A stretch of 64,000 bases of DNA from Nocardioides sp. (GCF_030149505.1 NZ_JASBRN010000053.1:1-64000); one strand, 5' to 3'. Positions 10,942 through 22,592 are shown, numbered from the stretch's first letter. Numbers and translations are program-made. The notes: generated by a model not told the origin, from the letters alone.

Positions 10942-11244
10942 TTAGTACTTGAGGAGGCTCGCGTCGTCGACCGAGGCCGAGCGACGGGTCCGGAAGATGG
11001 TCATGATGATCGCGAGTCCGACCACGACCTCGGCCGCGGCCACGACCATGACGAAGAAGGCCGCGACCTGGCCGTCGAGGTTGCCGTGCTGGTGGGCGAA
11101 GGCGACCAGGGCCAGGTTGCACGCGTTGAGCATCAGCTCCACGCACATGAAGACCACGATGGCGTTGCGCCGGGTCAGCACACCGATCGCGCCGATGGTG
11201 AACAGCACGGCCGAGAGGCCGATGTAGGCGTTGACGTCGTTCAC
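10942..11244 (-). CDS. nuoK: NADH:quinone oxidoreductase subunit K
   Basis: This is the small 100-residue membrane subunit with three helices. The buried glutamates needed for proton transfer are visible in [16 protein letters not shown] and in [11 protein letters not shown]. The GTG start overlaps the nuoJ stop by 4 bp. The C terminus ([16 protein letters not shown]) is cytoplasmic and typical in length. Confidence 0.97.
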   Translation of the reverse strand: MNDVNAYIGLSAVLFTIGAIGVLTRRNAIVVFMCVELMLNACNLALVAFAHQHGNLDGQVAAFFVMVVAAAEVVVGLAIIMTIFRTRRSASVDDASLLKY

Positions 11245-12083
11245 GCGCCGGCCTCCGGGTTCTCGGTGTTGTGACCACTGCCGGAGGCCTGGTCGGTGCC
11301 GCCGGTCGCGCCGCCGGCGGGTCCGCCGTCGACGTCACCGAGCGTGCGCTGCACCTCGGTGATGTCGTCGGCGAGGGCCGGGGCGGACCGGACGGTACCG
11401 CGTGCGGCGAGGACCCGGGCGACCGACTCCTCGGCCGGGGTGCCGTCGGGCAGCAGCGCCGGGGTGTCGACGGCGTTGTGACGGGCGTAGACGCCCGGCG
11501 AGGGCAGCGGGACCAGCGGTCGGCCGGTCTCGGAGAAGTCACGCACGCGCTGCGCGGCCATCGAGGCCTGGGTGGGCTTGGGCTCCAGCCGCTCGCGGTG
11601 GGCCAGGACCATCGCGCCCACGGCGGCGGTGATCAGCAGCGCCGCTGTGACCTCGAAGAGCAGGACGTAGCGCGAGAACAGCAGGTCGGCGAGGCCCTCG
11701 ATGTTGCCGCCGCTGTTGGCGGCATCGAGGCCGACCATGGTGCCGAGCGAGATCTGCGCGACGCCGACGAGCAGCAGCGCGCCCAGCACGACACCGGCGG
11801 TCCAGGCCAGCCAGCGCTGGCCGCGGATGGTCTCGACGACCGAGTCGGAGGCGTCGACGCCGACGAGCATGACGACGAAGAGGAACAGCATCATGATCGC
11901 GCCGGTGTAGACGATGATCTGCACCGCGAACAGGAAGGGCGCCTCGAGCGTCAGGTAGATGATCGCGAGGCTGATCATCACCGCCGCGAGCAGCAGGGCC
12001 GCGTGCACGGCCTTGCGCACGAACAGGATGCCGAGCGCCGCGGGGACGATGATCGCCGACAGCAGCCAGAAGGTGATGCTCAT
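11241..12083 (-). CDS. nuoJ: NADH:quinone oxidoreductase subunit J
   Basis: NuoJ is a five-helix membrane subunit next to NuoK. The product is 280 residues, longer than the roughly 185 of E. coli because of a hydrophilic C-terminal extension of about 100 residues (rich in Thr, Gly, Pro and Asp) that is common in actinobacteria and has no assigned role. The third helix region [17 protein letters not shown] contains the family hallmark. The ATG at 12083 overlaps the nuoI stop (ATGA). Confidence 0.96.
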   Translation of the reverse strand: MSITFWLLSAIIVPAALGILFVRKAVHAALLLAAVMISLAIIYLTLEAPFLFAVQIIVYTGAIMMLFLFVVMLVGVDASDSVVETIRGQRWLAWTAGVVLGALLLVGVAQISLGTMVGLDAANSGGNIEGLADLLFSRYVLLFEVTAALLITAAVGAMVLAHRERLEPKPTQASMAAQRVRDFSETGRPLVPLPSPGVYARHNAVDTPALLPDGTPAEESVARVLAARGTVRSAPALADDITEVQRTLGDVDGGPAGGATGGTDQASGSGHNTENPEAGA

Positions 12084-12673
12084 GCCTGCTCCCCCGCGGC
12101 CAGACCCGTCGCGAGGCTCGAGCCGGGCGCCGGTGCGGCGTACTGACCGCGGTAGTAGGCGCCCTCGTCGTCGCCGAGCCGCATCGGGTGCGGCGGCTGC
12201 TCCATGCCCGGCAGGAGCGGGGCCAGCAGGTCGGACTTCTCGTAGATAAGGTCCGCCCGGTTGTCGTCGGCCAGCTCGTACTCGTTGGTCATGGTCAGCG
12301 CGCGGGTGGGGCAGGCCTCGATGCACAGCCCGCACAGGATGCAGCGCAGGTAGTTGATCTGGTAGACGCGGCCGTAGCGCTCACCGGGGCTGTACCGCCC
12401 GGACCCGTCGGGCAGGTCGGTGTTGGAGGCGCCCTCGACGTAGATCGCGTCCGCCGGGCAGGCCCACGCGCACAGCTCGCACCCGACGCACTTCTCCAGG
12501 CCGTCGGGCCAGCGGTTGAGCTGGTGCCGGCCGTGGAAGCGCGGGGCGGTGGGGAGCTTCTCGAAGGGGTACTGCTCGGTCACCACCTTCTTGAACATCG
12601 TCCGGAACGTGACACCGAACCCGGCGACCGGGTCGATGAACTGCTCCTTGAACGTCTTCTCGTTCTCAGCCAC
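12080..12673 (-). CDS. nuoI: NADH:quinone oxidoreductase subunit I (2x[4Fe-4S])
   Basis: NuoI passes electrons through clusters N6a and N6b to N2. The 197-residue product has two ferredoxin motifs: [12 protein letters not shown] (Cys 62, 65, 68, 72) and [12 protein letters not shown] (Cys 111, 114, 117, 121). The tail after residue 150 is not conserved. It begins 3 bp after the nuoH stop, with GGAGG just inside nuoH serving as its ribosome site. Confidence 0.97.
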   Translation of the reverse strand: MAENEKTFKEQFIDPVAGFGVTFRTMFKKVVTEQYPFEKLPTAPRFHGRHQLNRWPDGLEKCVGCELCAWACPADAIYVEGASNTDLPDGSGRYSPGERYGRVYQINYLRCILCGLCIEACPTRALTMTNEYELADDNRADLIYEKSDLLAPLLPGMEQPPHPMRLGDDEGAYYRGQYAAPAPGSSLATGLAAGEQA

Positions 12674-12676
12674 AGG

Positions 12677-13978
12677 TCAGGCCTCCTCCCCGGCACCGGC
12701 CGGGACGGTGGTGGATCGGGGGAACTCGAGCGGTGCCGCGGCACCGCGCACGGCACCACCGGCGGGCATCGGGGGCACGGGGAAGCCACCGCTGGGGGCG
12801 GCCGGCTCCTCCGGCTCCTCCTCGCGCTCGCTGCCCAGCAGGCCGAGCAGCAGCACGACCGCGACGGCGGCACCGCCGAACAGGAGGACCTCCTGGACAC
12901 CCACGTCGTAGGTGTTGGAGACGTAGCGCATGGTGGCGACCAGGATCGTCCAGCCCAGCGCGACCGGGATCAGGACCTTCCAGCCGAAGGCCATGAACTG
13001 GTCGTAGCGCAGTCGCGGCAGGGAGCCACGCAGCCAGATGAAGAAGAAGATGAAGAACAGGACCTTGCCGAAGAACCAGATCACCGGCACGTAGCCCTCG
13101 TTGGCGCCCTCCCAGACCCGGTCGATCCAGAACGGGGCGCGCCAGCCACCCAGGAAGAGCGTGGTCGCGAGGGCGGAGACGGTGGCCATGTTGATGTACT
13201 CGGCCAGGAAGAACAGGGCGAACTTCAGCGAGGAGTACTCGGTGTGGAAGCCGCCCACCAGCTCGCCCTCGGCCTCGGGGAGGTCGAAGGGGGCACGGTT
13301 GACCTCACCGACCATCGAGATCACGTAGATGACGAACGACGGCAGCAGGATCAGGCCGAACCACAGGTCCTCCTGGGCCGCGACGATCTCGCTCGTCGAC
13401 AGCGACCCGGCGTAGATGAAGACCGCGATGAGCGCCAGGCCCATCGAGACCTCGTAGGAGATCATCTGGGCGCTGGAGCGCAGGCCGCCGAGCAGGGAGT
13501 ACGTCGAGCCGGAGGACCAGCCGCCGAGCACGATGCCGTAGATGCCGATCGAGGCGATCGCCATCACGAAGAGCACGGCGACGGGCATGTCGGTCAGCTG
13601 CAGCGGGGTCCGCTCGCCGAACATCGAGACCTCGGGCCCGAACGGCACCACCGCGAAGGTGACGAAGGCCGGGATGACCGCGATGACGGGGGCGAGGACG
13701 AAGACGACCTTGTCGGCCGCCTTGGGGATCAGGTCCTCCTTGAGCGCCAGCTTCACGCCGTCGGCCAGCGACTGCAGCAGGCCGAAGGGGCCGTGCACGT
13801 TGGGGCCGACGCGGTGCTGCATCCGGGCCACCACCCGGCGCTCCCACCAGATGTTGAACAGCGTCAGCAGGACCAGCACGACGAAGACCAGGCCGGCCTT
13901 GACCAGCACCAGCCACCAGGGGTCCTGGCCGAAGGCCGAGAGGTCGTCGGCCGCACGGACCACGGTCGGGGCGATCAC
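12677..13978 (-). CDS. nuoH: NADH:quinone oxidoreductase subunit H
   Basis: NuoH forms much of the quinone-binding chamber and joins the hydrophilic and membrane arms. The product has 433 residues and eight or nine helices. [20 protein letters not shown] and the loop [21 protein letters not shown], which line the quinone site, are intact. A hydrophilic tail of about 50 residues follows a final helix near residue 380. The GTG start overlaps the nuoG stop (GTGA). Confidence 0.97.
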   Translation of the reverse strand: MIAPTVVRAADDLSAFGQDPWWLVLVKAGLVFVVLVLLTLFNIWWERRVVARMQHRVGPNVHGPFGLLQSLADGVKLALKEDLIPKAADKVVFVLAPVIAVIPAFVTFAVVPFGPEVSMFGERTPLQLTDMPVAVLFVMAIASIGIYGIVLGGWSSGSTYSLLGGLRSSAQMISYEVSMGLALIAVFIYAGSLSTSEIVAAQEDLWFGLILLPSFVIYVISMVGEVNRAPFDLPEAEGELVGGFHTEYSSLKFALFFLAEYINMATVSALATTLFLGGWRAPFWIDRVWEGANEGYVPVIWFFGKVLFFIFFFIWLRGSLPRLRYDQFMAFGWKVLIPVALGWTILVATMRYVSNTYDVGVQEVLLFGGAAVAVVLLLGLLGSEREEEPEEPAAPSGGFPVPPMPAGGAVRGAAAPLEFPRSTTVPAGAGEEA

Positions 13979-16425
13979 GCTCCTGCTCCCTTCACGGTCA
14001 CCCGGGTGCCGGGTGAGGCGAGACCGGCGAGCACGCCGGCGCCGGTCGAGCTCGCGGGCACCCACACGGTGCCGTCGGTCATGTCGTCGACGACCTCGAC
14101 CGGCATCGTCACCGAGCCACGGTCACCGGTCACGGTGACGGCAGCCCCGTCGGCGAGACCCAGGGCGGCGTGCGTCGCCGGGCTGACGCGGGCGACCGCG
14201 GGCCTCGCGGTGGCGGCGAGGTGCTTGTCGCCGTCCTGCATCGAGCCGCCGTCGATCATCAACTTCCAGGTGGACAGCGCGAGTCCGTCACCCGAGCCGG
14301 CGGCGGCGGGCTGCACGGGCGTCATGGTCGGGCGCTCGCCGTCCCACGGGCCCAGCTGCGCCATCTCGGCGCGGACGTCGGCGACCGTGCGGAAGCCGAG
14401 CGGGGCACCCTGGCCCAGGGCCGCCAGCTCCTCGGAGATCCCGGCGAGGACCCGCAGGTCGGGCAGCGAGGTCGGCGAGGGGAGCACGGCCTCGAAGGGC
14501 CGCGGACGGCCCTCCCAGGTCAGGAACGTGCCGGCCTTCTCGACCGCGGCGGCGACGGGGAACACCACGTCGGCCGCGCGGGTGACCTCGGTGTCGCGCA
14601 GGCCGAGGGCGACCACGAAGGACGCGGCGTCGAGCGCGGCACGCGTGGCTGCGGGATCGGTGGTGTCGTCAGGCTCCACGCCCGCGACGACCAGTCCGCC
14701 GAGCTCGCCGGCGGCGAGCGCGGCGACGATGGCGTCGGCGTCACGGCCGGGACCCTCGGGCAGCGAGCCGACGCCCCACGAGGTGGCCACGTCGACCCGG
14801 GCCGCGGCGTCGGCGACCGGACGGCCGCCGGGCAGCAGCGTGGGCAGGCAGCCGGCCTCGACCGCACCGCGGTCGCCCGCACGGCGCGGCACCCAGGCGA
14901 GCCGGGCACCGGTCTTGGCGACCAGGTCGGCAACCGCGCTGAACGCACCGGGGACGGCGGCCAGCCGCTCGCCCACCAGCACCACGGCGCCCGCGTCGAT
15001 GCCGTGGTCGGCTCGGCCGAGCAGCTCGGCGATCGCCGCCGGCTCCTGGCCGGGGACGGTCGGGACGAGGGTCCCGTGCATCTTGCGCAGGCCGCGGGTG
15101 GTGTACGGCGCCAGCGCGAGGACGCGGGTCCCGCCCTGGCGGACCGACTTGCGCAGGCGCAGGAAGACCGCGCCGGCCTCGTCCTCGGGCTCGAGGCCGA
15201 CCAGCACGACCGTGCGGGCCGACTCCAGGTCGGCGTACGTCACGCCGCCGTCCCACGGGCCCGTGAGGGCGACGTGGGCGGCGAGGAACTCCGCCTCCTC
15301 AGCGGAGTGCGGACGCGCGCGGAAGTCGATGTCGTGGGTGCCGAGGCTGACCCGCGCGAACTTGGCGTAGGCGTAGGCGTCCTCGGCGGTCAGGCGACCG
15401 CCGGTGAGCACGCCCACCCCGCCCGCGGCGTGCAGCCCGCGGGCCGCGACGGCGAAGGCCTCGGGCCAGGACGCCGGGCGGAGCGAGCCATCGCCGCCGT
15501 CCTCGACCCGGTCACGCACCATCGGGTGGGTGAGGCGGTCGTCGAGGGAGGCGTAGGTGAAGGCGAAGCGGTCCTTGTCGGTGAGCCACTCCTCGTTGAC
15601 CTCCGGGTCGTCCCCGGCGAGGCGGCGCATGACCTTGCCGCGACGGTGGTCGACGCGGATGGCCGAGCCGCAGGCGTCGTGCTCGGCGACGCTGGGCGTC
15701 GAGACGAGGTCGAAGGGCCGGGAGCGGAAGCGGTAGGACTCCGAGGTCAGCGCGCCGACCGGGCAGATCTGGATGGTGTTGCCGGAGAAGTAGGACAGGA
15801 AGGGCGCGTCCTCGGCGATGCCGATCTGCTGCTGCGCGCCGCGCTCGACCAGCGCGATGAACGGGTCGCCGGCGATCTCGTCGGCGAAGCGGGTGCAGCG
15901 CTGGCACACGATGCAGCGCTCCCGGTCGAGCAGGACCTGGGGCGAGAGGTTGATCGGCTTGGGGAAGGTGCGCTTGACCCCGCCGGAGCCGGAGGTCGCG
16001 AAGCGGGACTCCCCGCGGCCGTTGGACATGGCCTGGTTCTGCAGGGGGCACTCGCCGCCCTTGTCGCAGACGGGGCAGTCCAGCGGGTGGTTGACCAGCA
16101 GGAACTCCATCACGCCCTGCTGGGCCTTGTCGGCCACCGGCGAGGTCGCCTGGGTGCTGACGACCATGCCCGGGGCGACCGGGAGCGTGCAGGACGCCTG
16201 CGGCTTCGGGAAGCCGCGGCCGTTGCCGGCGTCGGGGACGTCGACCAGGCACTGACGGCAGGCGCCCACGGGCTCCAGGAGAGGGTGGTCGCAGAAGCGC
16301 GGGACCTGCACGCCGATCTGCTCCGCGGCCCGGATCACCAGGGTGCCGGCCGGGACGCTGACCTCGACGCCGTCGATGGTCAGCGTGACGAGGTCGACCT
16401 CGGTCTTGTCGGGGGTCGTCGTCAT
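13975..16425 (-). CDS. nuoG: NADH:quinone oxidoreductase subunit G
   Basis: NuoG is the large Fe-S subunit of the peripheral arm, 816 residues. The N-terminal [2Fe-2S] ligands are Cys45, 56, 59 and 79. A His/Cys cluster follows (His113, Cys117, 120, 126), then [4Fe-4S] ligands CIVCQRC at 171-177 with Cys221. The rest is a molybdopterin-oxidoreductase-like domain that binds no cofactor in complex I. The ATG overlaps the nuoF stop by 4 bp. Confidence 0.97.
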   Translation of the reverse strand: MTTTPDKTEVDLVTLTIDGVEVSVPAGTLVIRAAEQIGVQVPRFCDHPLLEPVGACRQCLVDVPDAGNGRGFPKPQASCTLPVAPGMVVSTQATSPVADKAQQGVMEFLLVNHPLDCPVCDKGGECPLQNQAMSNGRGESRFATSGSGGVKRTFPKPINLSPQVLLDRERCIVCQRCTRFADEIAGDPFIALVERGAQQQIGIAEDAPFLSYFSGNTIQICPVGALTSESYRFRSRPFDLVSTPSVAEHDACGSAIRVDHRRGKVMRRLAGDDPEVNEEWLTDKDRFAFTYASLDDRLTHPMVRDRVEDGGDGSLRPASWPEAFAVAARGLHAAGGVGVLTGGRLTAEDAYAYAKFARVSLGTHDIDFRARPHSAEEAEFLAAHVALTGPWDGGVTYADLESARTVVLVGLEPEDEAGAVFLRLRKSVRQGGTRVLALAPYTTRGLRKMHGTLVPTVPGQEPAAIAELLGRADHGIDAGAVVLVGERLAAVPGAFSAVADLVAKTGARLAWVPRRAGDRGAVEAGCLPTLLPGGRPVADAAARVDVATSWGVGSLPEGPGRDADAIVAALAAGELGGLVVAGVEPDDTTDPAATRAALDAASFVVALGLRDTEVTRAADVVFPVAAAVEKAGTFLTWEGRPRPFEAVLPSPTSLPDLRVLAGISEELAALGQGAPLGFRTVADVRAEMAQLGPWDGERPTMTPVQPAAAGSGDGLALSTWKLMIDGGSMQDGDKHLAATARPAVARVSPATHAALGLADGAAVTVTGDRGSVTMPVEVVDDMTDGTVWVPASSTGAGVLAGLASPGTRVTVKGAGA

Positions 16426-17756
16426 GCTCGTGCTCCGGCCGTGGCCTTGCCGGCCCAGGCGGTCGAGGCGGCCGGGTCGAACGGGCAGCCGCCGTGGGTG
16501 AGGTGGGCGAGGTACTCGTCGCGGAAGAACTGGATCGAGCTGGAGATCGGGCTGGTCGCGCCGTCACCGAGGGCGCAGAAGGAGCGACCCAGGATGTTGT
16601 CGCACTGGTCGAGGAGCAGGTCGAGGTCGGACTCGCTGCCCTCGCCGCGCTCCAGCGCCGCCAGGGTCTGGGCCAGCCACCAGGTGCCCTCGCGGCACGG
16701 GGTGCACTTCCCGCAGGACTCGTGCTTGTAGAACTCGGTCCAGCGCAGCGTGGCGCGCACCACGCAGGTGGTCTCGTCGAAGAGCTGGAGGGCGCGGGTG
16801 CCGAGCATCGTGCCCACCTCGCCCATGGACTCGAAGTCCAGCGGGACGTCGAGGTGCTCGGCGGTCAGCAGCGGGGTCGAGCTACCGCCCGGGGTCCAGA
16901 ACTTCAGCTGCCGCGGCTGGCCGTCGGGGCCCTGGCGCATGCCACCGGCCAGGTCGAGCAGCTGGCGCAGGGTGATGCCCAGCGGCGCCTCGTACTGGCC
17001 CGGGCGGGTCACGTGGCCCGAGAGGGAGAAGATGCCGTAGCCCTTGGACTTCTCGGTGCCCATCGAGGCGAACCACTCCGCGCCGTGGTCGATGATGCTG
17101 GGCACCGAGGCGATCGACTCGACGTTGTTGATGACGGTCGGGCTGGCGTAGAGACCGGCGACCGCGGGGAACGGCGGGCGCAGGCGCGGCTGGCCGCGAC
17201 GGCCCTCGAGGCCCTCGAGCAGCGCGGTCTCCTCGCCGCAGATGTAGGCGCCGGCACCGGCGTGGACCACGATGTCGAGGTCGAAGCCGGAGCCGTGGAT
17301 GTCCTTACCGAGGTGGCCGGCGGCGTACGCCTCCTCGACGGCGTTCTGGACCCGGCGGATGACGTGCAGGATCTCGCCGCGGACGTAGATGAAGGCCTTG
17401 TTGGCGCGGATGGCGAAGGAGCTGATGATGACGCCCTCGACCAGGGTGTGGGGGCTGGCCATCATGAGCGGGGTGTCCTTGCAGGTGCCCGGCTCGGACT
17501 CGTCGGCGTTGACGACGAGGTACTTCGGCTTGGGGTTGTCCTGCGGGATGAAGGACCACTTCATGCCGGTCGGGAACCCGGCACCACCGCGACCGCGCAG
17601 GCCGGAGTCCTTGACGGCGGTGATGATGTCGTCGGGCGCCATCGTGAGCGCCTTCTTCAGCGCGCGGTAGCCGCCGTGCTGCTCGTAGGACTCCAGGGTC
17701 CAGGACCGCTCCGCGCTCCAGTTGGCGGTGAGGACCGGCGTCAGGGTGTCGACCAT
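16422..17756 (-). CDS. nuoF: NADH:quinone oxidoreductase subunit F (NADH/FMN site)
   Basis: NuoF oxidises NADH and carries FMN and cluster N3. The product has 444 residues. The nucleotide site [10 protein letters not shown] is at 55-64, the FMN-contact motif [16 protein letters not shown] lies near residue 175, and the N3 ligands [12 protein letters not shown] lie near residue 350. The ATG at 17756 follows the nuoE stop by 2 bp, with GGAGG at the end of nuoE as Shine-Dalgarno. Confidence 0.97.
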   Translation of the reverse strand: MVDTLTPVLTANWSAERSWTLESYEQHGGYRALKKALTMAPDDIITAVKDSGLRGRGGAGFPTGMKWSFIPQDNPKPKYLVVNADESEPGTCKDTPLMMASPHTLVEGVIISSFAIRANKAFIYVRGEILHVIRRVQNAVEEAYAAGHLGKDIHGSGFDLDIVVHAGAGAYICGEETALLEGLEGRRGQPRLRPPFPAVAGLYASPTVINNVESIASVPSIIDHGAEWFASMGTEKSKGYGIFSLSGHVTRPGQYEAPLGITLRQLLDLAGGMRQGPDGQPRQLKFWTPGGSSTPLLTAEHLDVPLDFESMGEVGTMLGTRALQLFDETTCVVRATLRWTEFYKHESCGKCTPCREGTWWLAQTLAALERGEGSESDLDLLLDQCDNILGRSFCALGDGATSPISSSIQFFRDEYLAHLTHGGCPFDPAASTAWAGKATAGARA

Positions 17757-17758
17757 CG

Positions 17759-18544
17759 CTACTGCGCCTCCTTCTTCTCTGCTGCGGTGGTGGCTGTGGG
17801 GGCCTCCTCCTCGACGGCCGCGGCCTCCGCCTCCTGCGAGGCGTCGCTGGCGGCGGCGACGTCGGCCGGAGCACCGGTGAGGTCGGTGCCACGACCGGCG
17901 TCCGAGCCCTCGGGCGCGGTCCATCCGCGCTCGGTGGCGATGCCCAGGCCGACCAGGGACGGGGCACCGGCGGCGGGGCCCTCGTGGACCCGGCCGTCGG
18001 GGAAGCCCGCGAGGACCCGCTCGGCCTCGCGCCAGGTGCACAGGCGCGGACCGCGGGTCGAGGTGACCTCCTTGCCCGCGCGCAGGTCGTCGACCAGGGC
18101 GACCGCGGACTCGGGGGTCTGGTTGTCCATGAACTCCCAGTTGACCATCACGACCGGGGCGTAGTCGCAGGCCGCGTTGCACTCGATGTGCTCGAGGGTG
18201 ATCTTGCCGTCCTCGCTGGTCTCGTCGTTGCCGACGTCGAGGTGCTCCTTGAGGCGGGAGAAGATCTCGTCCCCGCCCATGACCGCACACAGCGTGTTGG
18301 TGCAGACCCCGACGTGGTAGTCGCCGACGGGCCGGCGCTTGTACATCGTGTAGAAGGTCGCGACCCCGCTGACCTCGGCGGGGGTGATCTCGAGGATCTC
18401 CGCGCAGGCCTGGATCCCCTCGGGGGTGACCCGGCCCTCGGCCGACTGCACGAGGTGCAGCATCGGCAGCAGCCCCGAGCGGGCCTCGGGGTAGCGGCCG
18501 GCGATCTCGCGGAGCTCGCCGTAGGTCTTCTCGTCGAGTGCCAT
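17759..18544 (-). CDS. nuoE: NADH:quinone oxidoreductase subunit E
   Basis: NuoE carries the [2Fe-2S] cluster N1a. Its ligands are Cys81, Cys86, Cys122 and Cys126 (VCTNTLC and ECNAACDY). The core fits the thioredoxin-like fold. The product is 261 residues, about 90 longer than the E. coli protein, because of an Ala/Glu/Thr-rich low-complexity tail ending in EKKEAQ; such tails are seen in other actinobacteria. The ATG and the nuoD stop share one base (TAATG). Confidence 0.96.
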   Translation of the reverse strand: MALDEKTYGELREIAGRYPEARSGLLPMLHLVQSAEGRVTPEGIQACAEILEITPAEVSGVATFYTMYKRRPVGDYHVGVCTNTLCAVMGGDEIFSRLKEHLDVGNDETSEDGKITLEHIECNAACDYAPVVMVNWEFMDNQTPESAVALVDDLRAGKEVTSTRGPRLCTWREAERVLAGFPDGRVHEGPAAGAPSLVGLGIATERGWTAPEGSDAGRGTDLTGAPADVAAASDASQEAEAAAVEEEAPTATTAAEKKEAQ

Positions 18545-19881
18545 TACCGGTCAACGCCTCCCATGACGGGGTCGATCGAGGCGATGGCCACGATGACGTC
18601 GGCGACCTGGCCGCCCTCGCTCATGACGCTCGTCGCCTGCAGGTTGTGGAAGGACGGGTCGCGGAAGTGCACGCGGAAGGGTCGGGTGCCGCCGTCGGAG
18701 ACGACGTGCGCACCGAGCTCGCCGCGCGGGGACTCCACCGGGACGTACGCCTGGCCGGCCGGGACCCGGAAGCCCTCGGTCACCAGCTTGAAGTGGTGGA
18801 TCAGCGCCTCCATGGACTCGCCCATGATGTGCTTGATGTGGTCGAGGCTGTTGCCCATGCCGTCGGAGCCGATCGAGAGCTGGCTCGGCCAGCCGATCTT
18901 CTTGTCGGCCACCATGACCGGGGCGCCCTCGAGGCCCGCCAGCCGGTCGGCGGCCTGCTCGACGATGCGCAGCGACTCCCACATCTCGGCCAGGCGGACG
19001 CGGAAGCGGCCGTAGGCGTCCGCGGTGTCCCACGTCTGGACGTCGAACTCGTAGTCCTCGTAGCCCGAGTAGGGCTGGGTCTTGCGCAGGTCCCAGGGGT
19101 AGCCCGTCGCGCGCAGCACCGGGCCGGTGAGGCCCAGCGCCGTGCAGCCCTCGAGGTCGAGGTGGCCGACGCCCTCGAGGCGGGCCTTGAAGATCGGGTT
19201 GGCGTTGCAGAGCGCGGCGTACTCGGGGATGCGCTTCTTCATCAGGGCGACGAAGGAGCGGATCTCCTCCAGCGCGCCGACCGGGAGGTCCTGGGCCACG
19301 CCGCCGGGGCGGATGAACGCGTGGTTCATCCGCAGGCCGGTGATGAGCTCGAAGAGGTCCAGGACCAGCTCGCGCTCGCGGAAGCCCATCGTCATGACGG
19401 TCAGGGCGCCGATCTCCATGCCGCCGGTCGCGATGGCGACCAGGTGGGAGGAGATGCGGTTGAGCTCCATGAGCAGCACCCGCATGACCTGGGCCTTCTC
19501 GGGCACGTCGTCCTCGATGTCGAGCAGCCGCTCGACGCCCAGGACGTAGGTCGCCTCGTTGAAGAACGGGGAGAGGTAGTCCATCCGGGTGCAGAACGTC
19601 ACGCCCTGTGTCCAGGTGCGGAACTCCATGTTCTTTTCGATGCCGGTGTGGAGGTAGCCGATGCCGCAGCGGGCCTCGGTGACCGTCTCGCCCTCTAGCT
19701 CGAGGATGAGCCGCAGCACCCCGTGGGTCGAGGGGTGCTGGGGACCCATGTTGACGACGACCCGCTCCTCGGCCTCCTCGGCGAGGCCCTGGCTGATCGC
19801 GTCCCAGTCCTGCCCGGTGACGGTGAAGACCCGTCCCTCGGTGGTCTCGTTGGTGCCGGCGTACGCGTCGGTGGTGCTCAT
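18544..19881 (-). CDS. nuoD: NADH:quinone oxidoreductase subunit D
   Basis: NuoD is the 49-kDa subunit that forms the quinone-reduction site with NuoB. It is 445 residues, with [14 protein letters not shown] near residue 45 and the characteristic C-terminal DPVMGGVDR. It is related to nickel-hydrogenase large subunits but lacks their metal ligands. The ATG overlaps the nuoC stop as TGATG. Confidence 0.97.
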   Translation of the reverse strand: MSTTDAYAGTNETTEGRVFTVTGQDWDAISQGLAEEAEERVVVNMGPQHPSTHGVLRLILELEGETVTEARCGIGYLHTGIEKNMEFRTWTQGVTFCTRMDYLSPFFNEATYVLGVERLLDIEDDVPEKAQVMRVLLMELNRISSHLVAIATGGMEIGALTVMTMGFRERELVLDLFELITGLRMNHAFIRPGGVAQDLPVGALEEIRSFVALMKKRIPEYAALCNANPIFKARLEGVGHLDLEGCTALGLTGPVLRATGYPWDLRKTQPYSGYEDYEFDVQTWDTADAYGRFRVRLAEMWESLRIVEQAADRLAGLEGAPVMVADKKIGWPSQLSIGSDGMGNSLDHIKHIMGESMEALIHHFKLVTEGFRVPAGQAYVPVESPRGELGAHVVSDGGTRPFRVHFRDPSFHNLQATSVMSEGGQVADVIVAIASIDPVMGGVDR

Positions 19882-20609
19882 CAGTTGTAGCTCCTGCGCT
19901 GGTCGGGCGGCGGGACCGAACCGCCCTTGTACTCCACGGGGATGCCGCCCAGCGGGTAGTCCTTGCGCTGGGGGTGGCCCGGCCAGTCGTCGGGCATGAG
20001 GATGCGCGTCAGTGCGGTGTGGCCGTCGAAGACCACGCCGTACATGTCCCAGGTCTCGCGCTCGTGCCAGTCGGCAGCGGGGTAGACGCCGGTGACCGAG
20101 GGGACGTGGGGGTCGGAGTCCGGCGCGGTGACCTCGAGCCGGATCCGGCGGTTCCAGGTCATCGAGCCGAGGTGGTAGACGACGTGGAGCTCGCGGCCGG
20201 TGTCCTCGGGGTAGTGCACGCCGCTGACGCCCGCGCAGAACTCGAAGCGCAGCGCCGGGTCGTCGCGGAGCACCTTGACGACGGCGACGAGGTCCTCGCG
20301 GCGCACGTGGAAGGTGATCTCGCCGCGGTGGACGACGACGTCCCCGAGGGCGTGCTCGACGCCCGCGGCGCGGGTGCCCGCCTCCAGGGCGTCGGCGACC
20401 TCGTCGAACCAGCCGCCGTAGGGGCGCTGGACGGGCGCCGGGAAGGTGACGGCGCTGACCAGGCCGCCGTAGCCGGAGGTGTCGCCGGTGCCGGAGACGC
20501 CGAACATGCCGGTGCGGACACCGACCTGGCCGACCTGGCCGGTGGGGGCCGGGACGTTCTCCGGGGACTGCTCGGGCGCGCGCTGCTCGGGGCTCTTGTC
20601 GTCGCTCAT
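19881..20609 (-). CDS. nuoC: NADH:quinone oxidoreductase subunit C
   Basis: NuoC is the 30-kDa scaffold subunit of the peripheral arm. The 242-residue product has a disordered acidic N terminus of about 50 residues ([14 protein letters not shown] onward) before the conserved fold. The family signature [15 protein letters not shown] and the following [20 protein letters not shown] are intact. The ATG at 20609 overlaps the nuoB stop. Confidence 0.96.
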   Translation of the reverse strand: MSDDKSPEQRAPEQSPENVPAPTGQVGQVGVRTGMFGVSGTGDTSGYGGLVSAVTFPAPVQRPYGGWFDEVADALEAGTRAAGVEHALGDVVVHRGEITFHVRREDLVAVVKVLRDDPALRFEFCAGVSGVHYPEDTGRELHVVYHLGSMTWNRRIRLEVTAPDSDPHVPSVTGVYPAADWHERETWDMYGVVFDGHTALTRILMPDDWPGHPQRKDYPLGGIPVEYKGGSVPPPDQRRSYN

Positions 20610-21160
20610 CGCAGCAGGCCCCGCATCTCGGAGGTGGGCAGGGCCTTGAGGGCGGAGTTCTCCAGCTCCTCGATCTGGGCGCGGCGGTTGGCGCCGAGCT
20701 TGGTGTCCTGGACCTGGTCGTGGAGCTTGAGGATGGCGTCGATGAGCATCTCCGGGCGCGGCGGGCAGCCGGGGAGGTACATGTCGACGGGCACGACGTG
20801 GTCGACGCCCTGGACGATGGCGTAGTTGTTGAACATGCCGCCGGAGCTGGCGCACACGCCCATCGCGAGCACCCACTTGGGCTCGGCCATCTGGTCGTAG
20901 ATCTGGCGCAGGACGGGGGCCATCTTCTGGCTCACGCGGCCAGCGACGATCATCAGGTCGGCCTGGCGCGGGGAGGCGCGGAAGACCTCCATGCCGAAGC
21001 GGGCCAGGTCGTACTTCGGGCCGCCGGTGGTCATCATCTCGATGGCGCAGCAGGCCAGGCCGAACGTGGCGGGCCAGAACGACGCCTTGCGGAAGTAGCC
21101 GGCGACCCCCTCGACGGTGGTCAGCAGGACTCCGCTGGGGAGCTTCTCCTCAATTCCCAT
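20606..21160 (-). CDS. nuoB: NADH:quinone oxidoreductase subunit B (cluster N2)
   Basis: NuoB binds cluster N2, which hands electrons to quinone. The adjacent cysteines [11 protein letters not shown] are at about residues 37-38, followed by [11 protein letters not shown] and LPGCPPRPE with the other two ligands. The product is 184 residues. The ATG at 21160 has GAGGAAGGA upstream and the expected N terminus [10 protein letters not shown]; the frame is open further upstream but shows no NuoB similarity. It is separated from nuoA by 145 bp, the only large gap in the operon. Confidence 0.97.
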   Translation of the reverse strand: MGIEEKLPSGVLLTTVEGVAGYFRKASFWPATFGLACCAIEMMTTGGPKYDLARFGMEVFRASPRQADLMIVAGRVSQKMAPVLRQIYDQMAEPKWVLAMGVCASSGGMFNNYAIVQGVDHVVPVDMYLPGCPPRPEMLIDAILKLHDQVQDTKLGANRRAQIEELENSALKALPTSEMRGLLR

Positions 21161-21305
21161 CAGATCATTCCTTCCTCGGGCGACGCTGAGGGTCGCGAGG
21201 TGCTGTGCATGCCAAGGCGGACGAGGGAAGGCGACCTTCGTGCGGAGCGCAGCGGAGCGGTCGCCGACCGAGGACAACGCAGGCAGGTGCAGTGCATCGC
21301 GATCC
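21161..21305 (-). other. Structured nuoA-nuoB spacer
   Basis: This 145-bp spacer breaks an operon whose other junctions are nearly all overlaps. It holds two near-identical 13-mers, AGGTGCTGTGCAT (21198-21210) and AGGTGCAGTGCAT (21285-21297). An imperfect hairpin (CCTCGGGCGAC against GTCGCGAGG) lies close to the nuoB ribosome site. It may be an RNA processing or translation-control site, or an old repeat. Confidence 0.35.
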
Positions 21306-21665
21306 TCAGTCCCAGTCGAGACCGCCGCGTCGCCATTCGTAGGCGTAGGCGACGGTGAGGTTGAGAAGGAAGAGCGCGACGGCCACGAGGCCGAACCCGC
21401 CGAGGACGTCGAAGTGGACCGCCCAGGGGACGAGGAACATGATCTCGACGTCGAAGACGATGAAGGTCATCGCCACGGTGTAGTACTTCACGGGGAACCG
21501 ACCGCCGCCGATCGGCTGCGGGGTCGGCTCGATGCCGCACTCGTAGGAGTCGAGCTTGGCGCGGTTGTAGCGCTTGGGGCCGGTCAGCGTGCTGACGGCG
21601 ACCGAGAAGATCGCGAAGCCCGCCGCCAGCGCGGCGAGGAACAGGACCGGTGTGTAGAGCTCCAT
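21306..21665 (-). CDS. nuoA: NADH:quinone oxidoreductase subunit A
   Basis: NuoA is a small three-helix membrane subunit and the first gene of the operon. The product is 119 residues. The conserved loop [11 protein letters not shown] near residue 38 and [25 protein letters not shown] are typical. The ATG at 21665 starts [14 protein letters not shown] Rex-like operator lies 85 bp upstream. Confidence 0.96.
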   Translation of the reverse strand: MELYTPVLFLAALAAGFAIFSVAVSTLTGPKRYNRAKLDSYECGIEPTPQPIGGGRFPVKYYTVAMTFIVFDVEIMFLVPWAVHFDVLGGFGLVAVALFLLNLTVAYAYEWRRGGLDWD

Positions 21666-21749
21666 GTGCTCCGACTCTCCTCTCCGGCGCCGCCGCCTGC
21701 CGGGCTCTCGTGACCGGTCCGAGCCGGGCTCCGGGCCCGGCGCGTGACC

Positions 21750-21767
21750 TTGTGAACGGAATCACGA
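21750..21767. promoter_or_regulatory. Rex-like operator upstream of nuoA
   Basis: TTGTGAACGGAATCACGA matches the Rex consensus TTGTGAA-N4-TTCACAA at 12 of 14 fixed positions and is a near-palindrome. It starts with the same TTGTGAACG as the site before rex in this window. In Streptomyces the nuo operon is a known Rex target. A Crp-type reading (TGTGA-N6-TCACG) also fits and cannot be excluded. No convincing -35/-10 pair could be placed next to it. Confidence 0.6.
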
Positions 21768-21902
21768 GGTGGCGCGCCCCACATCTTGCCACTCGGCTGG
21801 GCGGGCGACCACCGGGGGGTGGGTGAGGTGCGGACCGGCTCGGACGAGCCGCTGACCTGCGCATTTACCGCACAGGAGCGTTGCTTAATTCAGGGGGCCG
21901 AC

Positions 21903-22592
21903 CTACGCGCGGGCGCGGTGGAGCGCGACGATGCCGCCGGTGAGGTTGCGCCACTCCACCCCGGCCCAGCCGGCCTCCTGCAGCAGCGCGGCGAGCCCGG
22001 CCTGGTCGGGCCAGGCGCGGATCGACTCCGCGAGGTAGACGTAGGCGTCGGGGCTGGAGGAGACCGCGCGGGCCACCGGGGGCAGGGCGCGCATGAGGTA
22101 CTCGACGTACGCCGTGCGGAAGGGCGACCACGTGGGGTGACTGAACTCGCAGACCACCAGCCGGCCCCCCGGGCGGGTCACGCGGAGCATCTCGCGCAGC
22201 CCGGCGACCGGGTCGACGATGTTGCGCAGGCCGAAGGAGATCGTCACCGCGTCGAAGGTGTCGTCGGCGAAGGGCAGCCTCGTGCCGTCACCGGCGGTGA
22301 AGGGCAGGTGCGGGCGTGCCTGCTTGCCGACCTGGAGCATCCCGAGGGAGAAGTCGCAGGGGACGACGGTCGCGCCGCGGTCGTGGAACGGCACGCTGGA
22401 GGTGCCGGTGCCGGCCGCGAGGTCGAGGATCCGCTCCCCCGGGACCGGCGCGACCGCGTCGACGACCTCGGTGCGCCAGCGGCGGTCCATGCCCAGCGAG
22501 AGCACGTCGTTGGTGACGTCGTAGCGCTTGGCCACGGCGTCGAACATCCGACGGACGTCGGTCGGCTGCTTGTCGAGGTCTGCGCGGGCCAC
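21903..22592 (-). CDS. menG: Demethylmenaquinone methyltransferase
   Basis: MenG (UbiE family) methylates the quinone ring with S-adenosylmethionine in the last step of menaquinone synthesis. The product is 229 residues. The N-terminal motif [22 protein letters not shown] is family-specific. The SAM motif is [12 protein letters not shown] near residue 60, and [27 protein letters not shown] follows. It sits upstream of nuoA on the same strand with 237 bp between them. Confidence 0.95.
   Translation of the reverse strand: MARADLDKQPTDVRRMFDAVAKRYDVTNDVLSLGMDRRWRTEVVDAVAPVPGERILDLAAGTGTSSVPFHDRGATVVPCDFSLGMLQVGKQARPHLPFTAGDGTRLPFADDTFDAVTISFGLRNIVDPVAGLREMLRVTRPGGRLVVCEFSHPTWSPFRTAYVEYLMRALPPVARAVSSSPDAYVYLAESIRAWPDQAGLAALLQEAGWAGVEWRNLTGGIVALHRARA

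Noticed and set aside
12188..15370. A 1060-codon open frame on the plus strand opposite nuoI, nuoH and nuoG
   Set aside because: It is the antisense shadow of real nuo genes in very high GC DNA. Its product is a low-complexity Arg/Gly/Asp/His mix without domains. The same applies to the long plus-strand frames around 33169-36213, 4778-7542 and 9212-10945.
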